From: Oscillospiraceae bacterium
GTDB lineage: Bacteria > Bacillota > Clostridia > Oscillospirales > Oscillospiraceae
Direction: 5' to 3'
Assembly: GCA_902783035.1 (NCBI GenBank)
Contig: CACZPK010000086.1
Location: 1-64,000, forward strand
DNA length: 64,000 nucleotides
This document shows, piece after piece, positions 41,821 through 50,439 of this stretch. A model generated the notes under the pieces. It was not told the DNA's origin and did no database searches. It worked only from the letters and a program-made list of their open reading frames with translations. Numbering within the stretch: the stretch's first letter is position 1; every line of letters begins with the position of its first letter. A program made the position numbers and the translations under genes.

Positions 41821-42831
41821 TTATTCTTTGGTTTCCTCACTATGCTCCGTCTCGGGAGACGGCGCGGTTTTATTTTTCTTGTGGAACAGCCCGCGGTTTT
41901 CCTTCTTCACGCCGGATGCTCTCTTGGCGCGGGCACGGGCGACGAGTTTCACTATCAGCACGACAACGGCGATGAACACCAGCAGCGACAGCCAGCTGTA
42001 GGCCAGCTGCTCGGCAAAGTCTTCCGCCGAACTCGTAAAGTCACGCAGTCCCTCGCGGAAAGCGGCGCCCATCCGCTCGCCGAAGGTCAGCGGCGCGGTC
42101 TCAATCTCGGTGACGCGGTAAACCTCGTTGAGCGAAACGTTGATGGTCGAATAGCCGATCAGCGCATCGTAGTGCCGTAAAGTGCCGGAGAGGGATTCGA
42201 TCTGGTACTCGGTCTCGCTGATGGCGTCCTCCAGCGTAATGATGTCCGCCATCTCCTCCGCGCGGGAGAGCAGCTCCTGCAGGCGGTCCAGCTTGATCTT
42301 CGCCGTTTCAAGACGCGACTCCGTATCATAGTAGAATTCGCTCACGTCCTCGGCGCTCTGTGTCTGGTAGGAAACAGTGCAGACATTGCCGATCTGCTCC
42401 AAAAACTCCTCAAAACGTGCGGCGGGCACACGAACCGTGTAACTGGCGCTGCGGTAGCCGCCGGAGCGGGTGCGGGTGCTCTGCTCCTCGAAGTATCCGC
42501 CGAGCTGCCGGGTCAACGCCTTGATTTCGCCGTCCGCACGCTCAAACTCGGTGGTCTCCAGCTCCAGATCGGCGCGATAGATCATCTTCACGCCGTCAGG
42601 CAGCGCGGAGCGGCTGTCCTGGCTGCCGCCGAGCGCTTCACTCCTCGCCTCCATTTCCTTCGGCGCCTCAACCGAATCCTTCCAGTAACCGTTCTGCGCG
42701 GCGGCAGAGTCCGCCGTAGCGTTCATCATTGCCGACGGCGCGGAGCCGCCGCTGCTGCTGCCGCCGCAAGCGGTCAGTCCCAGCAGGAGAAACAGGGTCA
42801 GCAAGATTGCAAGGCTTCTTCTTTTCATCAT
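41821..42831 (-). CDS. DUF4349 lipoprotein
   Basis: 336-residue membrane-anchored protein: lipoprotein signal (GLTAC, then GG), a Ser/Ala linker, the DUF4349 domain (MIYRADLELETTEFERAD, VRVPAARFEEFLE) with a long coiled coil (about 185-245), one C-terminal membrane helix and a basic, Lys-rich tail. The family is thought to sit in the cell envelope; function unknown. The ATG at 42829-42831 follows AAGGAGG. A GTG five codons earlier would lie on that ribosome site. Confidence 0.85.
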   Translation of the reverse strand: MMKRRSLAILLTLFLLLGLTACGGSSSGGSAPSAMMNATADSAAAQNGYWKDSVEAPKEMEARSEALGGSQDSRSALPDGVKMIYRADLELETTEFERADGEIKALTRQLGGYFEEQSTRTRSGGYRSASYTVRVPAARFEEFLEQIGNVCTVSYQTQSAEDVSEFYYDTESRLETAKIKLDRLQELLSRAEEMADIITLEDAISETEYQIESLSGTLRHYDALIGYSTINVSLNEVYRVTEIETAPLTFGERMGAAFREGLRDFTSSAEDFAEQLAYSWLSLLVFIAVVVLIVKLVARARAKRASGVKKENRGLFHKKNKTAPSPETEHSEETKE

Positions 42832-42905
42832 CTTTTCCTCCTTCACGTCCGTGTTTTGGAAGTTGCTGTCTGTTCAGACGGCAACAGGCGAAAAAAGTTC
42901 CCGCC

Positions 42906-43481
42906 TCACTCCAACTCGTCGAGCGTCATGGAAAAGCTGTCCATGCAATGCTCCATGAACCAGTCCAACTCCGGTAAATGCATTTCCTCCAGCGCCGTGC
43001 GGGTCTGCTCCGCGGCACGCTTGAACTCCATGTTGCCAGCCTTGATCTCCTCCAGGCACTTTATGTGCGCCGAAAGCTTGTCCGCCGCCTTGACAATGCG
43101 GTGCATTTCCCTGTCCTCGCCGCGCAGGATGGGGCGATAACTGGCGCGCAGCTCATGCGGCAGGAGGGAGATCAGCTTGTCCGCCGCTACACTCTCCACC
43201 TTGCGGTAGGACGCCTTGATCTCCGGATTATAGTACTTTATGGGGGTAGGCATGTCACCTGTGATGATCTCCGTCGCATCATGATAAAGCGCATAGACCG
43301 CCACGCGCCCGGCATCCACCTCTCCGTCAAAGACCTCGTTTCGGATAACCGCGAGCGCATGTGCCAGCACTGCGACCATGTGGCTGTGCTCCTGTACGTT
43401 CTCAGAAAAGCTATTGCGCATGAGCGCCCAGCGCGGAATATAACGCATACGGCTGATGTAGGCAAAAAAATGGCTTTTCAT
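42906..43481 (-). CDS. yfbR: 5'-deoxynucleotidase, YfbR-like HD-domain phosphohydrolase
   Basis: 191-residue HD-domain enzyme expected to dephosphorylate deoxynucleoside 5'-monophosphates. NVQEHSHMVAVLAH and ALYHDATEIITGDMPTPIKYY carry the metal-binding His/Asp residues (the HD pair in YHDA) and the family-specific DMPTPIK loop. Its ATG overlaps the mtaB stop (ATGA), which shows translational coupling. It adds to the nucleotide-salvage theme of the window. Confidence 0.92.
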   Translation of the reverse strand: MKSHFFAYISRMRYIPRWALMRNSFSENVQEHSHMVAVLAHALAVIRNEVFDGEVDAGRVAVYALYHDATEIITGDMPTPIKYYNPEIKASYRKVESVAADKLISLLPHELRASYRPILRGEDREMHRIVKAADKLSAHIKCLEEIKAGNMEFKRAAEQTRTALEEMHLPELDWFMEHCMDSFSMTLDELE

Positions 43482-44767
43482 GGCTCCTCCAACTCCCCGA
43501 ACAGGCGCTCACCGTCATGACTGAGGATGCGAACGGGGCGCAGCTCGTTTTGTAAACCCTTATTTTTGATGTAAACCTCTGTGTAATTGGGCGCATGTCC
43601 GGCACTGCCTTCCGTTTCGCTGCCTTCAAAGAGCACGCAGAGCGTTTTGCCGACGCAGCGTTCCAGATACGCCGCCTTCATGGTGCGCGCCACATTCGCG
43701 GCGCGCGCAGCCCGTTCCTCGCGCACCGTCTTGTCCACCTGCGCCATCTCCGCCGCTTTCGTCCCCGGGCGGATCGAATACGGGAAAATATGCATATCCG
43801 CAAAGGCACAGCGCTCAATGAAAGCAAGCGTTTCGCCGAATTCCGCCTCTGTTTCCTCCGGAAAGCCCGTGATGAGATCGGTAGTGATGGCGGGATCGTC
43901 AAAATGCGCCCTCAGCAGTTCGCAGGACTCCAGATACCGGGCCGTGTCGTAACGGCGGTTCATGCGTTTGAGCGTTGCATCACAACCCGATTGCAGCGAA
44001 AGATGGAAATGCGGGCAAAGGTTATCGAGTTTTGCCGCACGCGTGCAGAACTCCCGCGTGATCGTGCGCGGCTCCAGCGATCCGAGGCGGATACGCAGCG
44101 CCGGCGCCGCATTGCAAACGCTTTCCAAAAGGTCGATCAGTCCAACTTGTTCCTTAATATCATGGCCGTATGAGGATATTTCAATACCAGTTAGTACAAG
44201 TTCGCGATATCCCTCCCCGGCAAGCCGGCGTGCCTCCCGGACGGCTTCATCCATCGGCAGGGAGCGCACGGGGCCGCGCGCAAAGGGAATCAGGCAATAC
44301 GTGCAAAAGTTGACGCAGCCGTCCTCGACCTTGAGCATCGCTCTGGTGCGTGCGGCGAGCCCGCCCGCAGGCAACACCTCAAATTCCCGGCGGTGCAGCG
44401 CATCGTCCAGATGGACAATGCGCGTCTTTTCCTTTGCCGCGCGCTCCACAAGGTCGAGAAAACCCGCCCGGTCATTGGTTCCGGCAAGCACGTCAACTTC
44501 CAGCGCCGCAACATCGTCGGGATGGGTTTGCGCATAGCAGCCGCAGGCGGCGATGACGGCCTCCGGATTGCGGGATTTGGCGCGGCGGAGCATCTGGCGC
44601 GATTTTTTGTCGCTGATGGCGGTCACGGAGCAGGTGTTGACAATGTAGGCATCCGCCTCGTCCTCAAAGTCGACGAGCGTGTGCCCGCGGTGCAGCAGTT
44701 CCCGCTCAATGGCCTGTGTCTCATATTGGTTGACCTTGCAGCCCAAGGTACAAATGGCGATCCTCAT
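43478..44767 (-). CDS. mtaB: tRNA t6A37 methylthiotransferase
   Basis: 429-residue radical-SAM methylthiotransferase that converts t6A to ms2t6A at tRNA position 37. N-terminal UPF0004 domain with three cluster cysteines (CTLGCKVNQYE, NTCSV, CGCYAQ). Radical-SAM core with CVNFCTYCLIPFARG. C-terminal TRAM domain (CVGKTLCVLFEG onward). Full length. First gene of a leftward set with yfbR. Divergent from the Sel1/cysteine desulfurase pair, which could provide sulfur, though that link is inferred. Confidence 0.95.
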   Translation of the reverse strand: MRIAICTLGCKVNQYETQAIERELLHRGHTLVDFEDEADAYIVNTCSVTAISDKKSRQMLRRAKSRNPEAVIAACGCYAQTHPDDVAALEVDVLAGTNDRAGFLDLVERAAKEKTRIVHLDDALHRREFEVLPAGGLAARTRAMLKVEDGCVNFCTYCLIPFARGPVRSLPMDEAVREARRLAGEGYRELVLTGIEISSYGHDIKEQVGLIDLLESVCNAAPALRIRLGSLEPRTITREFCTRAAKLDNLCPHFHLSLQSGCDATLKRMNRRYDTARYLESCELLRAHFDDPAITTDLITGFPEETEAEFGETLAFIERCAFADMHIFPYSIRPGTKAAEMAQVDKTVREERAARAANVARTMKAAYLERCVGKTLCVLFEGSETEGSAGHAPNYTEVYIKNKGLQNELRPVRILSHDGERLFGELEEP

Positions 44768-44778
44768 AGGGTTTCCTC

Positions 44779-44834
44779 TTGCTATTTCTATAATGTGTAT
44801 TTATAATTGTATCTTGGTTTTGCCAGATATGCAA
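44779..44834. promoter_or_regulatory. Overlapping divergent promoters of mtaB (-) and the Sel1 gene (+)
   Basis: Rightward: TTGCTA (44779-44784), 17 bases, TATAAT (44802-44807). Leftward: TTGCAT (44829-44834), 17 bases, TACAAT (44806-44811). The two -10 boxes overlap by two bases, so simultaneous use is unlikely. Confidence 0.6.
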
Positions 44835-44857
44835 GGACAAAAGAAAGGAATCACAAC

Positions 44858-45499
44858 ATGCCCAACTTGGATGACAACTATATGGAAGGGCTGCGGCTCT
44901 TCTATTTGCAAAAATATGATGAGGCCGCCGAGCAGCTCACGCGTACTGCGGAAGCCGGCAGTGCCAAGGCGCAGCACTTCCTGGCCATGATGTATGAAAA
45001 CGGCAATGGCATTGCGGTTGATTTGGAAAAAGCCGCCTATTGGTACGGACGGACCGCCGAGCAGGGTGACAAGGAGGCGCAGTTGACCTATGCGATGCTT
45101 TGCGCACTCGGCAAGGGCGTGGAAGCGGACATTGCCGCCGCCTGCCACTGGGCAACGCGCTCGTTCCATCAAGGCAACGCCAATGCCATCCAGACGCTCC
45201 AAATCGTGCGCGGGCAGGCCGCCGAGGCAGTCGAATCCGCCATCGAAGCGTTTAAGGCCGCTCATGCGGCGGGCGACGAGGCCGCCGCGGCATCTGCACT
45301 GGAGCGTGCGGCGGAATGCGGCAATGCAGACGCGCAATTCGGCTTCGCCCAGCTGCTCTATGAGGGCAAAGGCGTGAAGGAAGACCGTAAGGAAGCCATG
45401 TTCTGGTACGGCGAAGCCGCCGCGCTGGGTCATACGGAGGCGAAAGCGCGTCTTGACGAGCTGACCGCGCTGCCCGTTGACGAGGAGCCATCGGTATGA
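44858..45499 (+). CDS. Sel1-repeat (TPR-like) protein
   Basis: 213-residue soluble scaffold-type protein. Sel1 repeats are clear at about residues 30-110 (A-Q-H-F-L-A-M-M-Y-E-N-G-x-G-I then KAAYWYGRTAEQGDKEAQ) and again at 165-205 (AQFGFAQLLYEGKGV, EAMFWYGEAAALGHTEA). They alternate with helical Ala-rich segments. ATG follows AAAGGAA. It ends overlapping the cysteine desulfurase start (ATGA), so the two are made together. It may act as a protein-protein adaptor. Confidence 0.88.
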   Translation: MPNLDDNYMEGLRLFYLQKYDEAAEQLTRTAEAGSAKAQHFLAMMYENGNGIAVDLEKAAYWYGRTAEQGDKEAQLTYAMLCALGKGVEADIAAACHWATRSFHQGNANAIQTLQIVRGQAAEAVESAIEAFKAAHAAGDEAAAASALERAAECGNADAQFGFAQLLYEGKGVKEDRKEAMFWYGEAAALGHTEAKARLDELTALPVDEEPSV

Positions 45500-46629
45500 T
45501 CTATCTTGACCACGCCGCCACCACACCGGTGCCGCAATCTGTTGCGGACGCGGTCTGCGACGCATTGGTAAACCACTTCGGGAACCCCAGTTCCCAATAC
45601 CCGATCGGGCGTGAGGGAAAAGGACTTGTCGTCCATTGTCGTGAGACGGTTGCAGCCGCTCTTGGCTGCACGGCAGATCGCCTTGCCTTTACATCCTGCG
45701 GCACTGAGAGCGACAACTGGGCGCTTCGCCTTGCCGCGTGGCAGGGACGGCACTGCGGCAAACACATCATCACGACCGCCGTGGAACACAGCGCAGTGCT
45801 GGAACCCTGCCGCCAGCTGGAACAAGAGGGCTGGACGGTGACATACCTCAAGCCCGACCACAACGGCAACATCACTGCCGAGCAGGTCGCGGAAGCGCTG
45901 CGTGAGGACACGGCACTGGTATCCGTCATGCTGGTCAACAACGAAACGGGCTGCGTTTTCCCGGTTCAGGAAATTGCAAAAATCCTGAAAGATCATAACT
46001 CCAAGGCACTTTTGCATACCGACGCGGTGCAAGGCTTTTTGAAGATCCCCTTCCGCGCCGACACGCTGGGTGCGGATCTGATCTCTGTCAGCGGCCATAA
46101 AATCGGCGCGCCAAAAGGCGTGGGGGCGCTTTATCTGGGCGAGCGGATCAAAAATCCGCGTCCCCTGCTCGCCGGAGGCGGGCAGGAGAACGGCCTGCGC
46201 TCCGGCACCGAGGCAACCGCACAGCTTGCCGGATTTGCCAAGGCAGTGGAGCTGCGCCGGGACGGGCTGGATGAGACGCTGGCCCGCATGGCTGCCATCA
46301 AAGCCTATGCCATTGATCGACTGCTCGCCATCGACGGCGTGGAGCGCGTCGGCAACGGCGCCGCGCCGCACATTCTCGCGATCTCGCTGGTGGGCTACCC
46401 CTCGGCAAATGTCGTGGAGGATCTGGGTGCGCAGGGTATATGTATCAGCGCGGGCAGCGCCTGCCACCGAGGCAAGGCAAGCCATGTATATGAGGCAATG
46501 GGACTTTCTAAGAAAGTCAAGGCCGGCGTTCTGCGCATCAGCTTTGGACCGGAGACACAGGAAAGTGACATAGACGCGTTGGCGGCAGCGTTGCAAAAAC
46601 ACCATGACACACGTTTTCCCATGCTGTAA
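45496..46629 (+). CDS. Cysteine desulfurase (NifS/IscS-type)
   Basis: 377-residue PLP enzyme releasing sulfur from cysteine. YLDHAATTPV at the N-terminus, TEHSAV-like ITTAVEHSAVLEP, SVSGHKIGAPKG with the PLP lysine near residue 200, and the sulfur-accepting Cys in SAGSACHRG near 321. Closest by motif to the Firmicutes NifS/YrvO-like class. No IscU, thiI or mnmA gene adjoins it. Its acceptor is unknown; the divergent mtaB needs sulfur, which is suggestive only. Confidence 0.93.
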   Translation: MIYLDHAATTPVPQSVADAVCDALVNHFGNPSSQYPIGREGKGLVVHCRETVAAALGCTADRLAFTSCGTESDNWALRLAAWQGRHCGKHIITTAVEHSAVLEPCRQLEQEGWTVTYLKPDHNGNITAEQVAEALREDTALVSVMLVNNETGCVFPVQEIAKILKDHNSKALLHTDAVQGFLKIPFRADTLGADLISVSGHKIGAPKGVGALYLGERIKNPRPLLAGGGQENGLRSGTEATAQLAGFAKAVELRRDGLDETLARMAAIKAYAIDRLLAIDGVERVGNGAAPHILAISLVGYPSANVVEDLGAQGICISAGSACHRGKASHVYEAMGLSKKVKAGVLRISFGPETQESDIDALAAALQKHHDTRFPML

Positions 46630-46731
46630 CGCAGCGTCACATATACCGCTTTCTTTGTAAACCATCAGTCGCCGCCCTACACATAGGCCGAATCGCAATC
46701 ATCCGCATTTTGATCCATTTTGTGCCTTTTC

Positions 46732-46770
46732 AAACCGCCCGTTGGCCAGCCGGTCATCGGGCGGTTTTTT
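46732..46770 (+). terminator. Terminator of the Sel1/cysteine desulfurase operon
   Basis: 10-bp stem AAACCGCCCG with its complement (46732-46741, 46758-46767), loop of 16, followed by six T. Confidence 0.85.
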
Positions 46771-47320
46771 AATTTTTAGCGCCACATTGCATTTTGTCAC
46801 CACTCCGCCATCGTCATTTTTAATTATAAGTCTATCGTTGTTTCAGGCGAAAAAGTTTGAATTTCCCCGAATATGAGAAAATGGTCTGTTTCGCCTCTGT
46901 ACGCCTCTCTTCTTGCCAAGCGGCAAAAAGAAAGGCGATTTTTGATAGACTTTTTGATTATTAAAATATTGTAAAGTCTTTGCATTTTTAAAGAACCCAT
47001 TATTTATGCGCTTTCCCAGGAAATATGCCGTTCGTAATATAGACTTATACTAATTGAATTCTTTGCGTCTGACATTTCCTGTCGTTCTGTGTCACATTTG
47101 CAAAACCCAAAATAGGTTTCTTGCGTTTATTCGACTATTTATTTATCACCATTTTGTGTATACGCCTGTTTTTCTGTTTCTCGCGAGAACTTTTCTCTCC
47201 TTGTGTATTTTTTGTACTTTTTAAGCATTTTTCCGTTCGCAGCCTATCTGGCAGTTTCCCTTGCTGCTTTCTTCTTCCGTGTTTCTGTGCACACGACGCG
47301 CCAATGGTTTACAACAGAAA
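46771..47320. other. A+T-rich intergenic region without recognisable genes
   Basis: About 550 bases much richer in A+T than the neighbouring genes. I see no frame with a ribosome site and no protein similarity. It holds a candidate structured RNA (46828-46955). It also has three copies of a short AAGTCTAT motif, one direct and two inverted: at 46828, 46945-46952 and about 47040-47048. A 12-bp palindrome TTCTCGCGAGAA occurs near 47180. Confidence 0.5.
46828..46955 (+). ncRNA. Candidate structured RNA with three-stem junction
   Basis: Closing stem P1: AAGTCTATC (46828-46836) pairs perfectly with GATAGACTT (46944-46952) and is followed by TTTTT. P2: AGGCGAAA (46845-46852) with TTTCGCCT (46889-46896). 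P3: a 16-base arm (46902-46917) with 46922-46937, 14 of 16 paired, tetraloop AAGC. All three are nested consistently as a three-way junction. No family recognised; no clear promoter. Direction is inferred from the U-run. Confidence 0.45.
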
Positions 47321-47346
47321 AAGGGCCGCCCGTGCGGGCGGCCCTT
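47321..47346 (-). terminator. Terminator of the dicarboxylate symporter gene
   Basis: Perfect 12-bp stem AAGGGCCGCCCG with its complement. It is followed leftward by UUUUU, about 57 bases after the stop codon. Confidence 0.85.
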
Positions 47347-47402
47347 CTCGCTTGATTTTTCGCTTGTGTGGTTGTGTCCTTTGTTGGCCGATGGCTTCTT
47401 TT

Positions 47403-48635
47403 TTACTTGCGCGCCTGGATCTTGCCGCCCTCCCACTTGGTCACGCACAGGGCGCAGGAGATATCGCCCGTGACGTTCAGGCAGGTACGGCCCATATCGA
47501 ACAGACGGTCGACGCCGTAGATGATCATGATCATGTTGACGTCGATCCCCATCGCCGTGAGCACCATGGCGAGCATAATCATGCCGGCACCCGGCGTGCC
47601 CGCCGTACCGATGGAGGCGAGCGTCGCGGTAACAACGATAATGACCATCTGGCCTATCGTCAGGTGGATACCGGAGCAGGTGGCGAGGAAAATGGTGGCC
47701 ACGCACTGATAAATGGCGGTACCGTCCATGTTGATCGTCGCGCCCAGCGGCAGAACGAAGGACGAGATGTCCTCTTCCGCGCCCAGCTTATCCGCGCACT
47801 CCTTGGAGACGGGGAGCGTTGCCGCGGAGGAGGTGGAGGTAAACGCAAAGATCATTGCAGGGCCGGCGCCCATGAAGAATGTCAGCGGATTGACGCCGGC
47901 AAACGCCTTTGCGGAGATGGAGTAGACCAATACGGCGTGCAGAACGTAACCGATGTAGGCACACAGGAGCACCAGCGCCAGCGAGCCGAGAATGTTCGGT
48001 CCCTGTGTGGCGACGACCCAGGTCATCATCGTAAACACGCCGATGGGGCTGAGGCTGATGATAAAGGTCATGACTTTGTCAATAACCGCATAGAAGCTGC
48101 TGACAATGTCCTTGGCCAGCTTCGCCTTCTCACCTGCCGCAAGGATGCCGCCGCCGAGAAGCAGGGCAATGATGATAACCTGCAGCATATCGGCATTGAC
48201 GAAGGCGCCCCACATATTGCTCGGGAACATGGCGACCAGCGTATCCATAAAGTTCTGGCTGGTCTTGCCCGTCCACTCGGCGCCTTCCGCATTCTGCAGC
48301 ACCGGGAAAAGGTTTGCGCCGTTGAAGATGTTGGCGAGCACCAGACCGATGACGCAGGCGATGGCCGTGGTGCAGAGGAAGTAGGCAACGGTTTTCCAGC
48401 CGACGGAACCGACCTTCTTCATGTCGCCCATGGAGATGATGCCGTCAATCATCGACAGCAGCACCACGGGGACAACAAGGAACTTGAGCAGGTTGACGAA
48501 GATGGTGCCGAAGGGTTTGAGGTAGGTCGCTGTGAAATCCGCGAGTCCGGCAAAGTAACAGATCAGGCCCAGTACGATGCCGGCTACCAATGCAATAACG
48601 ATCTGCATCGGCAGGCTCATTTTTTGCTTTTCCAT
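47403..48635 (-). CDS. Dicarboxylate/amino acid:cation symporter (DAACS family)
   Basis: 410-residue transporter with eight helices and two hairpin loops. FTSTSSAATLPVS is the HP1 serine-rich motif and NMDGTAIYQ the conserved TM7 motif of the GltP/GltT/DctA family. Imports glutamate, aspartate or C4-dicarboxylates with Na+ or H+. The ATG at 48633-48635 follows GGGAGAG; a longer frame runs into the promoter. Monocistronic. Which substrate is used cannot be told from the motifs. Confidence 0.92.
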   Translation of the reverse strand: MEKQKMSLPMQIVIALVAGIVLGLICYFAGLADFTATYLKPFGTIFVNLLKFLVVPVVLLSMIDGIISMGDMKKVGSVGWKTVAYFLCTTAIACVIGLVLANIFNGANLFPVLQNAEGAEWTGKTSQNFMDTLVAMFPSNMWGAFVNADMLQVIIIALLLGGGILAAGEKAKLAKDIVSSFYAVIDKVMTFIISLSPIGVFTMMTWVVATQGPNILGSLALVLLCAYIGYVLHAVLVYSISAKAFAGVNPLTFFMGAGPAMIFAFTSTSSAATLPVSKECADKLGAEEDISSFVLPLGATINMDGTAIYQCVATIFLATCSGIHLTIGQMVIIVVTATLASIGTAGTPGAGMIMLAMVLTAMGIDVNMIMIIYGVDRLFDMGRTCLNVTGDISCALCVTKWEGGKIQARK

Positions 48636-48696
48636 GTACTTCACTCTCCCAATAATAGTCCCGGCGCCAAAGGACACAAACGCCGAGCTATTAAAT

Positions 48697-48725
48697 AGTA
48701 TATCATACCGGATTTCCCATTTCAA
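48697..48725 (-). promoter_or_regulatory. Promoter of the dicarboxylate symporter gene
   Basis: TTGAAA (48720-48725), 17 bases, TATACT (48697-48702) on the minus strand. Confidence 0.65.
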
Positions 48726-48813
48726 CACGCGCCGCCAAACAAAGCACGATTATTTTGGTGCTTTCGTCAACGTCCGCGCGCCTTATCGGCACTTTATTGG
48801 GCAAAATGCCATC

Positions 48814-48842
48814 TTGCAATTTGGTGCCGTTTCCAGTATCCT
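48814..48842 (+). promoter_or_regulatory. Promoter of the uracil/xanthine permease leader
   Basis: TTGCAA (48814-48819), 17 bases, TATCCT (48837-48842). It implies a leader of about 210 bases before the permease, containing a small reading frame and an intrinsic terminator. Confidence 0.5.
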
Positions 48843-48881
48843 ATCCCTCAGAAAACTCCAGCATGAAGGGAGGGACGACGC

Positions 48882-48974
48882 ATGAAGCTGATGATGCATC
48901 CGCAAGGAAAGAATCGTCAGAATGGCGTCTTTGTTCCCTGTATTGCTGTTTATATGGTTTCTGTTCGTCGGTAG
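48882..48974 (+). CDS. Predicted 30-residue leader peptide of the permease gene
   Basis: An ATG with a strong AGGGAGGG ribosome site (spacing about 8) opens a 30-codon frame ending at TAG 48972-48974. The stop codon falls inside the 5' arm of the terminator that follows, so a translating ribosome would cover it. Codons from 48928 on are very T-rich (23 of 43 bases counted), and the peptide ends V-R-R. This is the layout of the E. coli pyrBI leader, where UTP level sets ribosome-polymerase coupling. The peptide is likely only regulatory. Confidence 0.6.
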   Translation: MKLMMHPQGKNRQNGVFVPCIAVYMVSVRR

Positions 48975-48998
48975 CATTGCTACCGGCGTTATTTTTTT
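48966..48998 (+). terminator. Attenuator terminator upstream of the permease gene
   Basis: 10-bp stem with one G-U (48966-48975 with 48979-48988), three-base loop, then TTATTTTTTT. It lies 60 bases before the permease ATG, with no alternative promoter seen between, so transcripts must read through it. Confidence 0.8.
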
Positions 48999-49057
48999 GC
49001 CGCTGAGCGGCAGAAAGAAGCAGTACAAAGCAATTAAATATATAGGAGGAGAACACA

Positions 49058-50395
49058 ATGAAAAAAGAACTCGGTCAGGAAGCAATCTACGACGCACGGG
49101 AGCTTGGCATCCCCCGGATGCTGGTGCTCGGCCTGCAGCACCTGTTCGCCATGTTTGGTGCAACGGTACTCGTCCCCATTCTGGTACAGGGCTACGGCCT
49201 GCCGCTGAGCATCCAGACAACGCTGCTCTTCGCGGGTCTGGGCACGCTGCTGTTCCACGTCTGCACCAAGATGAAGGTGCCGGCCTTCCTCGGTTCCTCG
49301 TTTGCCTACCTCGGTGGTTTCTCGGCGGTCGCAAGTCTGGACGCGGGCAAGTATGCCGGCATGAGTCCAGATGACAAGCTCGCCTACGCGCTCGGCGGCA
49401 TCGTGATCGCCGGATTGCTCTACCTGGTGCTGGCGCTGCTGTTCAAGATGCTCGGTGCCTGGAAGGTCATGCGCTACTTCCCGCCCATCGTCACCGGCCC
49501 GATGATCATTATGATCGGCCTGAACCTCGCGGGCAGCGCCATCGGCAACGCCTCAACCAACTGGGCGCTGGCGCTGGTCGCCATCGCGGTCATCATCGCG
49601 GCAAACATCTGGGGCAAGGGCATGATCAAGATCATCCCGATCCTGCTCGGCGTAGTCGTCAGCTACATCGTCGCTCTGGTCTTCAATCAGGTTGACTTCT
49701 CCGCGGTACATCAGGCGCAGTTTGTCGGCCTCCAGCCCATCACCCTCGCGAAGTTCGACCTCACCTCCATCCTCGTCATGGCGCCCATCGCGATCGCCGC
49801 AATGATGGAACACATCGGCGATGTGTCCGCCATCTCCTCTACCACCGGCAACAACTTCATCTCTGACCCCGGACTGCATCGCACGCTGATCGGCGACGGT
49901 CTGGCGACCGCGCTGGCCGGTATGTTCGGCGGCCCCGCAAACACCACCTACGGTGAGAACACCGGCGTGCTGGCACTCTCCCGCGTCTACGACCCGCGCG
50001 TGATCCGCCTCGCAGCGATCTACGCGATCATCCTCTCCTTCTCGCCCAAGTTCGACGCGCTGGTCAACTCCATCCCCGCGGCAATCGTCGGCGGCGTGAG
50101 CTTCATCCTCTACGGCATGATCTCCGCGGTGGGTGTGCGCAACATCGTTGAAAACCGCGTCGACCTCACCAAGTCCCGCAACCTGATCATCGCCGCGGTC
50201 ATGTTCGTCAGCGGCCTCGGATTCAGCTCCACGGGCGGCCTGACCTTCCAGATCGGCGACGCCGCGGTCACGCTGACCGGTCTTGCCATCGCGGCGCTCG
50301 CGGGCGTCATCCTCAACGCCGCGCTCCCCGGCAACGACTACGAGTTCGGCGCAACGGAAAGTGCCGACAAGTCCGCCGACCTCGGTTCCTACTGA
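49058..50395 (+). CDS. Uracil/xanthine permease (NCS2 family)
   Basis: 445-residue transporter of the nucleobase:cation symporter-2 family with 14 predicted helices. AMMEHIGDVSA and GENTGVLALS carry the two glutamates that contact the base in UraA-type uracil permeases. TTTGNNFISDPGL-like sequence follows. Closer in motif to uracil than to xanthine carriers. ATG with GGAGGAG ribosome site. Its leader contains a peptide/terminator attenuator, consistent with control by pyrimidine supply. Confidence 0.9.
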   Translation: MKKELGQEAIYDARELGIPRMLVLGLQHLFAMFGATVLVPILVQGYGLPLSIQTTLLFAGLGTLLFHVCTKMKVPAFLGSSFAYLGGFSAVASLDAGKYAGMSPDDKLAYALGGIVIAGLLYLVLALLFKMLGAWKVMRYFPPIVTGPMIIMIGLNLAGSAIGNASTNWALALVAIAVIIAANIWGKGMIKIIPILLGVVVSYIVALVFNQVDFSAVHQAQFVGLQPITLAKFDLTSILVMAPIAIAAMMEHIGDVSAISSTTGNNFISDPGLHRTLIGDGLATALAGMFGGPANTTYGENTGVLALSRVYDPRVIRLAAIYAIILSFSPKFDALVNSIPAAIVGGVSFILYGMISAVGVRNIVENRVDLTKSRNLIIAAVMFVSGLGFSSTGGLTFQIGDAAVTLTGLAIAALAGVILNAALPGNDYEFGATESADKSADLGSY

Positions 50396-50409
50396 TCCTT
50401 CGACACAGC

Positions 50410-50439
50410 AAACGGCGCCCCGTACGGGGCGCCGTTTTT
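50410..50439. terminator. Bidirectional terminator between the permease gene and trmO
   Basis: 12-bp perfect stem AAACGGCGCCCC with its complement, tetraloop GTAC, TTTTT on the right side. Confidence 0.85.

Noticed and set aside
47121..48698. A 525-codon rightward frame starting in the A+T-rich gap and running antisense to the symporter
   Set aside because: His/Asp/Gly-rich antisense product without ribosome site. The symporter on the minus strand is certain.
48922..49374. A 150-codon frame starting with a hydrophobic stretch between the leader peptide and permease
   Set aside because: Its first 45 residues are hydrophobic, but it has no ribosome site. It runs out of frame into the permease gene and becomes Arg/Gly-rich.
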